A DNA stretch of 8,061 nt from Porphyromonadaceae bacterium UBA7555 (GCA_002478045.1 DLLT01000037.1:1-8061), one strand, 5' to 3'. Shown: positions 1-7,399, numbered from the stretch's first letter. Translations and numbers: made by a program. Notes: generated by a model not told the origin, from the letters alone.

Positions 1-64
1 CGTTTTGACCCATAAGTCAAAATGTATGAGATTAGTAGTAGCAAAATATCGGTCTCCGACCGCC

Positions 65-106
65 AAAAAAGAGGGCTGCGTCTATTTGACACACCCCCTC
101 TTTTTT
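65..106 (-). terminator. Intrinsic terminator, probably bidirectional
   Basis: An 11-bp perfect inverted repeat (AAAAAAGAGGG at 65-75 and CCCTCTTTTTT at 96-106) encloses a 20-nt loop. On the minus strand it begins 29 nt past the lipoprotein stop codon, and its 3' arm becomes a run of six U residues, as in a rho-independent terminator. The A-tract on one side and T-tract on the other make it equally able to stop transcription arriving from the left. It therefore marks the end of the leftward operon and perhaps of a convergent gene outside the window. Confidence 0.85.
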
Positions 107-134
107 ATTAAGCATTCTCGTGAGCGGCGAGTTA

Positions 135-734
135 TCACTCGCGCAGCTTGGCGCGGCGGAGCATAATATCGCGGTTGTCTATCTCGCAGGTGAGGAGGTC
201 TTTGTCTAACTTTACGTCATCGAGACGGCTATAGCGCATCAATTCGACGCCGAGGGTATGGCGCACACGCGACTCATAGCGGCGTGCTATCTGTGCCTTA
301 TGTCCCTCAATTTGCTCCGGTATCAGACGTTCTGTGAATTGGCTCTCGTCAAAGCTTATAGCCGACGAGGGGATATTGACCGTAAGCGAGTTGTTGTCCA
401 GATCTATCAGCACTTCATCGTCATCTACCACCCGGTAAGTGCCTTTGATTTCGGCCGTTCCGGACACCGTAACTTCGTAAGGCGATACCAGCGAGTCATT
501 GGACGGTATCACGTCAAGTATGGCAATATCCGAGGCGATGGTAACCGAGCCTTCGGAGGCGTCTTGCCCGGCTGCAAATGTCAAGCGCGAGGTTACTTGT
601 GTATCAGCCGTTCCGCCGATATTGATACGGGTGGGGGCACCCAGCCATTCGCCAAGCATTTTATCGTCATCCGAGCAGCAGGCAAGGCCTGCGGCGAGAA
701 TAGCCGCGATGCCGAGGTTTAGGATTTTCTTCAT
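135..734 (-). CDS. Small surface-type lipoprotein of unknown function
   Basis: This 199-residue protein begins with a lipoprotein signal peptide: MKK, a hydrophobic stretch at residues 4-18, then two adjacent cysteines (C19, C20). Either cysteine could be lipidated; C20 with L17-A18 before it fits somewhat better. The next residues are S-D-D-D-K. In Bacteroides and Capnocytophaga, acidic residues just after the lipidated Cys act as a lipoprotein export signal to the outer leaflet of the outer membrane, so surface exposure is inferred. Residues 25-145 alternate short beta-like segments and open with GEWLG, which recalls lipocalin-like Bacteroidetes lipoproteins, but I cannot assign a family. 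The C-terminal part (about 145-199) is charged and rich in Arg. It is the last gene before the terminator and lies 127 bp after the acyltransferase, across an AT-rich leader without a recognisable -7 box. Function unknown. Confidence 0.85.
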   Translation of the reverse strand: MKKILNLGIAAILAAGLACCSDDDKMLGEWLGAPTRINIGGTADTQVTSRLTFAAGQDASEGSVTIASDIAILDVIPSNDSLVSPYEVTVSGTAEIKGTYRVVDDDEVLIDLDNNSLTVNIPSSAISFDESQFTERLIPEQIEGHKAQIARRYESRVRHTLGVELMRYSRLDDVKLDKDLLTCEIDNRDIMLRRAKLRE

Positions 735-861
735 AGGTCGTTGTGGTCTATAATTTTTTATTTTCTATTTTTTAGGATTTCAGTTTCTTGATCCGCTGCA
801 CTTATTTGTTGCATTCCGGCCTATTAACGCTACCCGAAGGTGGGGCATAGCAGACTATACC

Positions 862-1587
862 TTATTTATTGCCGTGTTCCAAGCCGGCGATGATGGCATC
901 GCGAGACTGCTGCATCAGCGTTTGCAGGTCGTGCCCGTCGGCCGAAGCCTCTATGGGTCGGTGTATCGTGATAGTTATATGTCCCGGGCGGGGCAGACGT
1001 GCCTGACGCGGCATCACGGCAAAAGCGCCGTCAATGGTCACGGGCACCACGGGGAGATTGAATTCGGTAGCCAGCATATAAGCGCCACGCTTAAAAGCGT
1101 GTACAGCGCCGTCAGTGCTGCGCGAGCCTTCGGGGAACACCACTACGGACATACCGTGCGACAGACGTGCCTCGGCCGTTTTCATCGTCTCGAGTATCCC
1201 GGCGGTGCTGCCGCGGTCTACGTAGATGTGTCCGGCCTTGTAGCAGGCATAGCCCACCATGGGTATCTTGCGCAATGATTTCTTCATCATCCACTTGAAG
1301 TTGTGTCCCAGCCATCCGTATATGGCAAAGATGTCGTAAGCGCCTTGGTGATTGGCGACAAAGACATAGGACGTGTCTCGACTGATATTTTCGCGGCCGC
1401 GCACACTGACGCGCACCAGGGACAGCCACGTCATCAAACGCGCCCAGACCATGGCCGGATAGTACCCCCACCAGCGGCCTCCGAAGCATATCGAGCCGCC
1501 ACCGACAATCAGCGACGTCAGTATTGTCAATACCACCATCAGCGGTATCATTATAAGTATTTGGTAGATGCGTAATAGGACTATCAT
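862..1587 (-). CDS. plsC: 1-acyl-sn-glycerol-3-phosphate acyltransferase (PlsC family)
   Basis: The product should transfer an acyl chain to the sn-2 position of lysophosphatidate, giving phosphatidate for phospholipid synthesis at the inner membrane. The 241-residue length is normal for the family. Residues 1-32 form a hydrophobic N-terminal membrane anchor. The acyltransferase blocks are in order: the catalytic HX4D motif (H80-QGAY-D85), the substrate-binding GHIYVDR (119-125, block II), FPEGSRS (151-157, block III, E153 in the phosphate-binding loop) and a VPVTIDG block (181-187, block IV). The ATG at 1587 immediately precedes the hydrophobic anchor, and there is no Shine-Dalgarno sequence, as is usual in Bacteroidetes. 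The gene starts 47 bp after the antiporter stop with no promoter visible between them, so the two are probably co-transcribed. The family also includes acyltransferases for other lysolipids or ornithine lipids (OlsA-like), so exact substrate specificity is not certain. Confidence 0.9.
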   Translation of the reverse strand: MIVLLRIYQILIMIPLMVVLTILTSLIVGGGSICFGGRWWGYYPAMVWARLMTWLSLVRVSVRGRENISRDTSYVFVANHQGAYDIFAIYGWLGHNFKWMMKKSLRKIPMVGYACYKAGHIYVDRGSTAGILETMKTAEARLSHGMSVVVFPEGSRSTDGAVHAFKRGAYMLATEFNLPVVPVTIDGAFAVMPRQARLPRPGHITITIHRPIEASADGHDLQTLMQQSRDAIIAGLEHGNK

Positions 1588-1634
1588 ATTGCGTATGTAT
1601 TATGCTACGTTTTTAGCTGTATTGTTTGCGCCGG

Positions 1635-3878
1635 TTATTCTTTAGATGACGGCGCATCGGTATGTGCTTGACGTCGGTTGCGAATAATCGGGCGCAAGCG
1701 GGCACGGTCGCCGGCAATCCATAGGATGTCGCCGGGAGCAAAAACGATGTCCGGATTTTGGTCGATATATTCATCGCCACGTTGCACGGCAAGCACCAAG
1801 GCTCCATAACCGTTGCGCATATCCGCCGTGCGCGGACTCTTACCCACCAGCGGGGAGTCTTGGGCGAGCATCACGTTGAACAACTGGAAGTCGCCGGCAG
1901 CCGGAACGGCTGTCTGCTGCGCCTCCACAGCCTTCAACACTGCGGCTAATTGGTCATCATTGCCCACCACCCCGATAATATCGCCGGGGAAAAGGCGGGC
2001 ATCGGCTCCGGGGATAGCATACGTGACGCCATCGCGCTGTATTGATACGATATTGACGCCGTAGCGACCTCGCAAATTGGAGTTACGCAACTTTTCGCCT
2101 ACAAACGGGCATCCGAAACCAACGGTCATATATGCCAAATGCAAGTCGTGCACCAAGGCGTTATTGGTGCCTTTGCGGCTTAATTCGCGTTCGTTGAGAT
2201 TGTCCATAAATCGGGTTTCGATGTCGGACATATGACGACGCACACGTGTCGAAAATATCAATAGTGTCAGCAGCAAAGCGGCCAATGCCACCGAGACGCC
2301 TATGGTCATCGAGAACAGCCAGCTTATATCCTGAACCACAAAGACTATGGCAAGGAAAAGATTGAACACGGCGACAATGATATCTCCTATGGCGGGCGTG
2401 GGCACACCGGGCTTGCGTATGGAAGCAAACACGCGTGCCAACGGCATCAGCAGCGCCAAAAGGAAAGGCGACATCACAGCAATCGTAATCAGCAAGGCCA
2501 GGGCATGGCTCCATTCGCCGACAATCGGATCAAGATATTCGAGCAGGTACTGCCTGGACAATAGCGTAATAGCTATGAGCAATATCGAGTAGATGAGCGT
2601 GCGCACAATCTGACGACGCAGACGCACGATCCATGCGGCGCCCACGGCTTGCTGATTTGTGGCACTTTTCTGGTATCTGTCTATGAGGAAGGATAGTCGG
2701 CTCGGCAAGTGCTTCTCTACAAAGCCATACACCGGGTCGGCCATCTTGATAAACATCGGAGTGGTGAAGGTGGTAAGCACCGAGACGGCCACCACGATAG
2801 GATAAAGCGTCGGTTCGAGCACGCCCAAAGACATACCCAAAGTGGCGATGATGAAGGCAAACTCACCTATTTGCGTCAACGAGAAGCCCGATTCAATGGC
2901 CACGCGCAGCGACTGTCCCGTCACGAGCATACCGAACGAGCCGAAGACTATCATCCCGACAATAACGGCGGCCGACAGCAGCAGTATGGGCTTCCAATAC
3001 AGGGCTATAACCTGCGGGTCCACCATCATGCCCACCGAGATGAAGAATACGGCGCCAAAGAGGTCTTTGACCGGCGTAACCACCGTCTCGATACGCTCGG
3101 CATAACTGGTCCCGGCAAGTATCGACCCCATGACAAAGGCACCCAAGGCCAGCGAAAAGCCGCAGTATACCGAGAATACGGCCATACCCAGACACAGACC
3201 CATAGAGACGACCAAAAGCGTTTCGCCGTTGAGGAAACGCCGTGTACGTCCCAATAGAGACGGCAGGACATATACGCCCACCAAGAACCACATTACCAGG
3301 AAGAACACCAACTTGGCAACGGACATCAGCAGTGCCTCGCCTTCGACGGCATTATTGACGGCTATGGACGACAGTATCACCATCATCACCACGGCAAAAA
3401 GGTCCTCGACAATGAGGACGGCCAGTACCAAAGAGGCGAATTTCTTTTGCCTTATACCCAAGTCATTGAAGGCCTTGATTATGATAGTTGTGGACGACAT
3501 GGACAACATTCCGCCCAGAAACAGGCAGTTGATGGTGCTGAAACCCATGGCATAGCCTATGCAGTAGCCTACTCCCATCATTCCGCAGACGATGATGAGT
3601 GCCGTGACCACGGCCGACCCTCCGGCTGTCACCAATTTCTTGAAACTGAATTCCAGTCCGAGCGTAAACAGCAGTACGACAATGCCTATCTGTGCCCAGA
3701 AATCAATATTGGCCTCATTGGCCACCGATGGCAGGTAGGTGAAATGCGGACCGGCCAAAAAACCGGCCACAATATAGCCCAACACCACCGGCTGGCGTAT
3801 CCACTTGAACACCACTGTCACTACCGCTCCCAAGAGCAGTATAAATGCCAAATCGGTAATGAGACTCTCGATGTTCAT
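1635..3878 (-). CDS. CPA2-family cation:proton antiporter with two RCK_C (TrkA-C) domains
   Basis: This 747-residue membrane protein should exchange Na+ or K+ for H+ across the inner membrane, serving pH and ion homeostasis. Residues 5-380 form the CPA2 (Kef/NapA-like) Na+/H+-exchanger domain with about 12-13 helices. Landmarks are SMSSTTIIIKAF (126-137), the ion-binding helix LIVEDLFAV with E158-D159, FFISVGMMVD (278-287), and SLTQIGEFAFII (333-344). The acidic pair at the ion site resembles the DD of electrogenic NapA more than the QD of KefC. After a cytosolic stretch (about 381-423) come four more hydrophobic segments (about 424-441, 457-480, 497-516, 521-543), not part of the canonical core. 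The C-terminus carries two tandem RCK_C/TrkA-C-like domains (about 578-652 and 664-733), each with a PGD turn (631-633 and 715-717); no Rossmann RCK_N domain is present. RCK_C domains typically bind small ligands, so gating by a nucleotide or ion is inferred. The gene starts 91 bp after the coiled-coil gene and is followed at 47 bp by plsC. Confidence 0.9.
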   Translation of the reverse strand: MNIESLITDLAFILLLGAVVTVVFKWIRQPVVLGYIVAGFLAGPHFTYLPSVANEANIDFWAQIGIVVLLFTLGLEFSFKKLVTAGGSAVVTALIIVCGMMGVGYCIGYAMGFSTINCLFLGGMLSMSSTTIIIKAFNDLGIRQKKFASLVLAVLIVEDLFAVVMMVILSSIAVNNAVEGEALLMSVAKLVFFLVMWFLVGVYVLPSLLGRTRRFLNGETLLVVSMGLCLGMAVFSVYCGFSLALGAFVMGSILAGTSYAERIETVVTPVKDLFGAVFFISVGMMVDPQVIALYWKPILLLSAAVIVGMIVFGSFGMLVTGQSLRVAIESGFSLTQIGEFAFIIATLGMSLGVLEPTLYPIVVAVSVLTTFTTPMFIKMADPVYGFVEKHLPSRLSFLIDRYQKSATNQQAVGAAWIVRLRRQIVRTLIYSILLIAITLLSRQYLLEYLDPIVGEWSHALALLITIAVMSPFLLALLMPLARVFASIRKPGVPTPAIGDIIVAVFNLFLAIVFVVQDISWLFSMTIGVSVALAALLLTLLIFSTRVRRHMSDIETRFMDNLNERELSRKGTNNALVHDLHLAYMTVGFGCPFVGEKLRNSNLRGRYGVNIVSIQRDGVTYAIPGADARLFPGDIIGVVGNDDQLAAVLKAVEAQQTAVPAAGDFQLFNVMLAQDSPLVGKSPRTADMRNGYGALVLAVQRGDEYIDQNPDIVFAPGDILWIAGDRARLRPIIRNRRQAHTDAPSSKE

Positions 3879-3969
3879 AGTCGTGTATATACTCGCAACT
3901 TACTGATGCTCCGCTATCTGCCTAATGGCGGCGCAAATCCACGCCCTCGCAGTCTTATCGACAGCGCCA

Positions 3970-4959
3970 TTATTTAAGATTGAAAGTGCGTGAGGCCAGA
4001 CGATAATTGTCGGCGAACAACTCGACGGTATAGCTTCCGGCGCTCAACGCCGAAGTCACATCCCAATAAATGGGTATTCCGGCAATTTCTTCGCCGGTAT
4101 ACTCTATGACTTTGCGTGCCGTACATGGTACACTGGCGCCTTCGAAGCTGAATGAGCCGCCATTGCCCAACAGATTGCCCTCGGGCGAAATGATGCGCAC
4201 GAATATGGTCTTTTCGCCGACAGGCGTCGAATTGTTCGGCGGCAGGGTGAAGGTCACCACGAGTTGTTTGGCCTTGGCGACTTTTTTCTCATTCTTGCCT
4301 TTTTTGTTGAGAGCTCTGAGACTAACGCCGGTAACGTTGAGTTTCTCGGCAAGTGTCATACGCTCGGAGAGCACTTGATTGGCGCGCGAAGTTTCGGTCA
4401 CCTGGGTAGCCAATTTTTCGTTACGATCTTTGAGTCCGGCATTCTCGGAACGCAGCTCTTCGTTTTCGCGGTTCAGTCGGTCTATTTCCTCAAGATAATG
4501 CTTGAGCAACTTGCGCAGTGCATCTATCTGGCCGCGCAGGTCTTGTATTTCCTTGGATGAGCGACGTCGCTGGTCTTGGAGTTTCTTCTGCAAGTCTTCG
4601 ATTTGGAGACGTGCAGCCTCGTATTTTTCGGTAAGGCGGATTTTGAGCGTATCGTTGGTGATATTGACACGCTGTGTCTCCAATTGTCGGAAGTCGTTTT
4701 CGAGGTTCTCGAACTCGCTATTAGCCAATTGCTGTTGCAAGTCGAGGTTACGAGCCTCGGCTTCGATCTCGGCTTGTTCCTTGGCTTTTTGCTCGGCCAC
4801 ATGCGAGATTAGCAACCACGCGACCACGGCTATGGCTACCGCCAGTACGCCTGCGGCACAATACAACAATATGCGCTTGCGGCGACGTGCTGCATCGCCG
4901 GAGTCCGGCGCAGACTGTCCCTGCGCGTTGTTCCCTGTCGAATTGTTATTGGAAATCAT
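3970..4959 (-). CDS. Single-pass coiled-coil membrane protein with C-terminal beta domain, unknown function
   Basis: The product has 329 residues. A hydrophilic, Asn/Ser-rich N-tail (1-24) and a basic cluster RRRKR (25-29) precede one transmembrane helix (about 30-52); by the positive-inside rule the N-terminus is cytoplasmic and the rest periplasmic. Residues 55-207 are a nearly continuous charged heptad-like coiled coil, rich in Glu, Arg, Leu and Gln (for example LNRENEELRSENAGLKDRNE, 162-181). Residues about 230-329 form a predicted beta-rich domain (KQLVVTFTLP, TIFVRIISPEGN, YTVELFADNYR), similar in look to an Ig-like fold. Proteins of this layout recur in Bacteroidetes as uncharacterised conserved proteins and are easily misannotated as SMC or chromosome-segregation proteins because of the coiled coil; there is no ATPase here. 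It is the first gene after the TAACTTTG promoter and heads the antiporter-plsC-lipoprotein group. A periplasmic spacer or scaffold role is inference only. Confidence 0.85.
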   Translation of the reverse strand: MISNNNSTGNNAQGQSAPDSGDAARRRKRILLYCAAGVLAVAIAVVAWLLISHVAEQKAKEQAEIEAEARNLDLQQQLANSEFENLENDFRQLETQRVNITNDTLKIRLTEKYEAARLQIEDLQKKLQDQRRRSSKEIQDLRGQIDALRKLLKHYLEEIDRLNRENEELRSENAGLKDRNEKLATQVTETSRANQVLSERMTLAEKLNVTGVSLRALNKKGKNEKKVAKAKQLVVTFTLPPNNSTPVGEKTIFVRIISPEGNLLGNGGSFSFEGASVPCTARKVIEYTGEEIAGIPIYWDVTSALSAGSYTVELFADNYRLASRTFNLK

Positions 4960-5024
4960 AGTAGTGATATAGATGCTGTTAGGTATCGAAGGCCGGGCGT
5001 CGGGCGCTTCCGGTCTTCAAGCCG

Positions 5025-5032
5025 CAAAGTTA
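5025..5032 (-). promoter_or_regulatory. Bacteroidetes -7 promoter box (TAACTTTG)
   Basis: Read on the minus strand this is TAACTTTG followed by CGG, an exact match to the TAnnTTTG -7 element used by the primary sigma factor of Bacteroidetes. The expected start of transcription is about 5018, giving a leader of roughly 60 nt before the coiled-coil ATG at 4959. The -33 region is not a clean TTTG at the usual 19-bp spacing; TTTG copies lie closer, and a small hairpin occupies the position instead. It probably drives the whole left-hand operon. Confidence 0.75.
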
Positions 5033-5051
5033 CGCAAATTTCGCCAAATTA

Positions 5052-5065
5052 GCCCCTCACGGGGC
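5052..5065 (-). repeat. Small perfect inverted repeat at the -33 position
   Basis: GCCCC (5052-5056) and GGGGC (5061-5065) form a 5-bp GC stem with a four-base loop. On the minus strand the loop is GTGA, a GNRA tetraloop. It lies 20-33 bp upstream of the TAACTTTG box, where the -33 element would be, and 27 bp beyond the T-run of the terminator of the preceding operon. It could be an operator half-site pair or a back-up pause or termination hairpin; the sequence does not decide. Confidence 0.4.
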
Positions 5066-5091
5066 ATAAATACTATCGCACCACGGATGTT

Positions 5092-5138
5092 AAAAAAACC
5101 TGCGGGCGCAACGGCAGATAACGCCGCGCGTCCACAGG
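5092..5138 (-). terminator. Rho-independent terminator of the beta-helix operon
   Basis: On the minus strand, CCTG (5135-5138) pairs with CAGG (5099-5102), enclosing a GC-rich stem that includes CGGC/GCCG and an apical GTTATCT loop. It is followed directly by seven T residues (5092-5098). The stem has internal mismatches but is strongly GC-rich. It begins 39 nt past the stop codon of the large beta-helix gene and lies upstream of the next operon's promoter, so it insulates the two units. Confidence 0.75.
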
Positions 5139-5176
5139 ATTATAGGGATGATTTTTTAAGCCTTAATTTCAACGCA

Positions 5177-7399
5177 TTACCAGCGTCCACCGGGACCTCC
5201 GCCGGGACCTCCGCCCGAACCGCTGCCGCCGGTAACTACCGATGAAGGAGTGACGGTGGTCAACTGCGTGCCGCCGGAGATGGTTCCGCCGACGGTGAGC
5301 TCGTAATGTGTCTCGCCTCCGGTGACGGTGCCTCCGGTGAGTATACGGTACTGCGTACCCAAGGTGATGCCGGCGGCACTTATCAGGGCCGTGGCACTGC
5401 GCGAGCAGTTGGAGGGATTGAGCAGGGAGACTATCACATTGCCCGAGGCATCCGCCAGGGTGATGCGCTTCCCGTTGGTATAGGAACTGTTGCTGTTGAT
5501 GATCACGTTTTGCTTGCACACGCTTGAGGTGGGGGTGGACACTCCGCCGCCTACACCGAATATCGTTCCGCCGGTGATGGTGAACGTGTTTTGGTCGCAG
5601 TCAAAGGACTCTTCGGGCTGGTTGGTACCGCCCGCGATGACGATGCCGCCCGCGATGGTAAGCGTACCATTGCTGTCGATGGCGTCATTGCCCGAGGCGA
5701 CGCAGCGCACCACTCCGCCGTTGATTTGGATATGCGAAGATGCATTGATACAATCGTCTACGGTGGTGATGTGTACGTCGCCGCCGTTGATAGTGAGTAT
5801 ATTCTTGCTTTCGAGGGCTTCGCCGCCGTCCTGCGTGGACACCAGCGTGAGCTTTCCGCTGTTGACGGTCAAGTTGCCGCCGGCCTTGATTACCTTTGGG
5901 TTGGCATAATCCGTCTGGCCGCCACCGCCGCCACCGCCGGGTCGGCCGCCACCGCCGCCCCATGACGACCCGGATGTTACGGCAAATTTAGCACCGGTGG
6001 TACGAGCTTCTATCGTGGGACCTTCGGCGTCATCGGCACCTATGACTATGACCTTGTCGCCCTTAATGGCCTTTCCGGCAGTGCCGCTGTTGGCCAAAGT
6101 AAATGTTCCGCCCATAAGGTATATGTCATCGTCTACGGTGATGCACGTTGCGCTGTGGCTGTCGAGTGTGCCTGTCGAATCGGTATAAGTTGCGCCGTTG
6201 CCGCTGCAAGTTATATCGACTGTTCCGCCGTTGAAGTATGCCTTACCGTCCACACTGATGCCTTTTCCGGAGGCTCCGGTGTGTACCACCTTGATGCTTC
6301 CGGCATTGAGGGTGAATGTGGTGTCCACCTTGATGGCCGTGCAATACGAGGGGTCGCCGTCGGTGACTACAACGCCGCCCGAGGCTTTCACATCAATGCT
6401 TCCGCCGTTCATGGTGAAGTTACGCGCCGTCTTCAGCGCTTTGCCTTGGGCGCCGGACATGGTGACGGTAATATCGGCGCCGTCGTTGACGATAATATCA
6501 CCGGTGGCTTTGAGGCCCTTGGTATCATCCGTCGATACATCGGCAATGATGACGGCCTTGCCTATGGTGAGCTCGTCATCGCCGGCATCTATGGCATCAC
6601 CGGCAGTGCCACGCACGTCTATAGTGCAATCGTCCAGCTTAATGCCATCGGCGTGTATGCCATCCGAAGCGGCAGACGTAACCTTGACGGTCGCGCCTTT
6701 ACGGATTTTCATCGATTTGGAGGAGGCTATAGCATGCTTGGATGCGCCCGAGGCCACCAGCGTTCCGGCACCTTGAATGTTCATTTTGCCCGTGGCAAAG
6801 ACAGCGGCATTTTCCTTCTCGCCGTCAGGCGTAGCATAAGGCAGCGCATCGGCCAGCGTATTGGTCGTTCCGTCAGCCAAAACAAGGGTCAATTCCTTCT
6901 TGCCCTGTACATTGAGTGCAGCTCCGCCTCGGCTTTGCAAGGTCACGCCATCGAGTGTCAATTTGACGGGAGCGGCGGCATATATTTTGAGCGATGTGCC
7001 CGTGCCGCTAAGTTTGAATTCGAGTTCGTCGGCGCAGGTCGAATTGACGACGATACCGCCGGCATTATCATCCGTAACGGTCACGCCTTCAAAAGCCTTG
7101 GGATTGGTAATCTCGGAGGTGCCGTCCGCGGCAAAGGATATTACAATCTTCTGCGCGGCATCGTCGGCCAAGGTCAGCGTAGCAGACTCATCCTTAGTCA
7201 TTTCTGTCGCACCTGCGCCTTCGGCCAATATCACCGAAACGGCGCCGTTGCTCGCCGTGATACTGTCCACGAGCGCACGTGCCACGCCGCGGTGATGCTT
7301 GCCCGCACTATCGTGAAACCACACGTAAGGGGTCACGGCCAGAGCCGCGAAGGCTGTCAGCGTCAACGCCGCAGCCAAAGTCGTCTTGCGCGTCTTCAT
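5177..7399 (-). CDS. Exported beta-helix protein of the Cthe_2159-like carbohydrate-binding family
   Basis: This 740-residue protein has a Sec signal peptide (residues 1-21, likely cleavage after A19-L20-A21) and no lipobox. Most of the mature chain is Gly/Asp/Thr-rich with recurring rung motifs: turns such as SDGIHADG (245), GDAIDAGD (267), TKGLKATG (293), GKALKTAR (319), GKGISVDG (378), GKAIKGDK (442), GEALESKN (526), DDCINASS (548) and NDAIDSNG (571). These alternate with GG turns (NGGSIDV, NGGTVDI, NGGDVHI, NGGVVRC, TGGTIFG). This pattern is that of a parallel beta-helix. It matches Cthe_2159-type proteins, whose founder binds Ca2+ and acidic plant polysaccharide; binding here is inferred. 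Two Gly-rich stretches stand out: a linker at 480-494 dividing the rung arrays, and a C-terminal GGGPGGGPGGRW tail. No T9SS sorting domain is present. Residues 44-55 resemble the N-terminal module of the preceding gene product, whose stop overlaps this start (ATGA), so translation is probably coupled. No catalytic residues are evident. Confidence 0.85.
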   Translation of the reverse strand: MKTRKTTLAAALTLTAFAALAVTPYVWFHDSAGKHHRGVARALVDSITASNGAVSVILAEGAGATEMTKDESATLTLADDAAQKIVISFAADGTSEITNPKAFEGVTVTDDNAGGIVVNSTCADELEFKLSGTGTSLKIYAAAPVKLTLDGVTLQSRGGAALNVQGKKELTLVLADGTTNTLADALPYATPDGEKENAAVFATGKMNIQGAGTLVASGASKHAIASSKSMKIRKGATVKVTSAASDGIHADGIKLDDCTIDVRGTAGDAIDAGDDELTIGKAVIIADVSTDDTKGLKATGDIIVNDGADITVTMSGAQGKALKTARNFTMNGGSIDVKASGGVVVTDGDPSYCTAIKVDTTFTLNAGSIKVVHTGASGKGISVDGKAYFNGGTVDITCSGNGATYTDSTGTLDSHSATCITVDDDIYLMGGTFTLANSGTAGKAIKGDKVIVIGADDAEGPTIEARTTGAKFAVTSGSSWGGGGGRPGGGGGGGQTDYANPKVIKAGGNLTVNSGKLTLVSTQDGGEALESKNILTINGGDVHITTVDDCINASSHIQINGGVVRCVASGNDAIDSNGTLTIAGGIVIAGGTNQPEESFDCDQNTFTITGGTIFGVGGGVSTPTSSVCKQNVIINSNSSYTNGKRITLADASGNVIVSLLNPSNCSRSATALISAAGITLGTQYRILTGGTVTGGETHYELTVGGTISGGTQLTTVTPSSVVTGGSGSGGGPGGGPGGRW
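5190..5213. repeat. Two perfect 12-bp tandem copies coding for the Gly-Pro tail
   Basis: CCGGGACCTCCG occurs twice in tandem (5190-5201 and 5202-5213) and a partial third unit follows. On the coding strand the repeat gives repeated Gly-Gly-Pro-Gly near the C-terminus of the beta-helix protein. The 12-bp unit keeps the frame, so slippage could lengthen or shorten the tail without a frameshift. Confidence 0.8.
5917..5959. repeat. GCC/ACC trinucleotide-type repeat coding for the Gly linker
   Basis: A 16-bp direct repeat GGCCGCCACCGCCGCC occurs at 5917-5932 and 5944-5959, within a stretch made almost only of GCC, ACC and CCG triplets. It encodes the poly-Gly linker (residues about 480-494) that separates the two rung arrays of the beta-helix protein. 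The spacing between copies (27 bp) is a multiple of three, so recombination between them would remain in frame. Confidence 0.75.

Noticed and set aside
18..26. Minus-strand TACATTTTG, resembling a -7 box for a gene to the left
   Set aside because: It has one extra T compared with TAnnTTTG, and the nearest TTTG lies only 15 bp upstream. It falls inside a small inverted repeat (3-9 and 16-22) and no gene start is in the window.
825..850. Short hairpin with UUCG-type loop (ACC-TTCG-GGT on the minus strand) after plsC
   Set aside because: The stem is only three base pairs and there is no T-run, so it is not a convincing terminator; transcription probably continues into the lipoprotein gene.
2709..3257. 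A 182-codon open frame on the plus strand, opposite the antiporter
   Set aside because: The translation is Arg/His/Gln-rich and low in hydrophobic residues, typical of the reverse complement of a membrane-protein gene. No promoter is visible.
4070..4960. SMC or chromosome-segregation protein as the identity of the coiled-coil gene
   Set aside because: The similarity is compositional. There are no Walker motifs, the protein is 329 residues long, and it has an N-terminal transmembrane helix.
5917..5959. CRISPR-like or minisatellite array
   Set aside because: The repeats are triplet-based, in frame, and explained by poly-Gly coding; there are no unique spacers.
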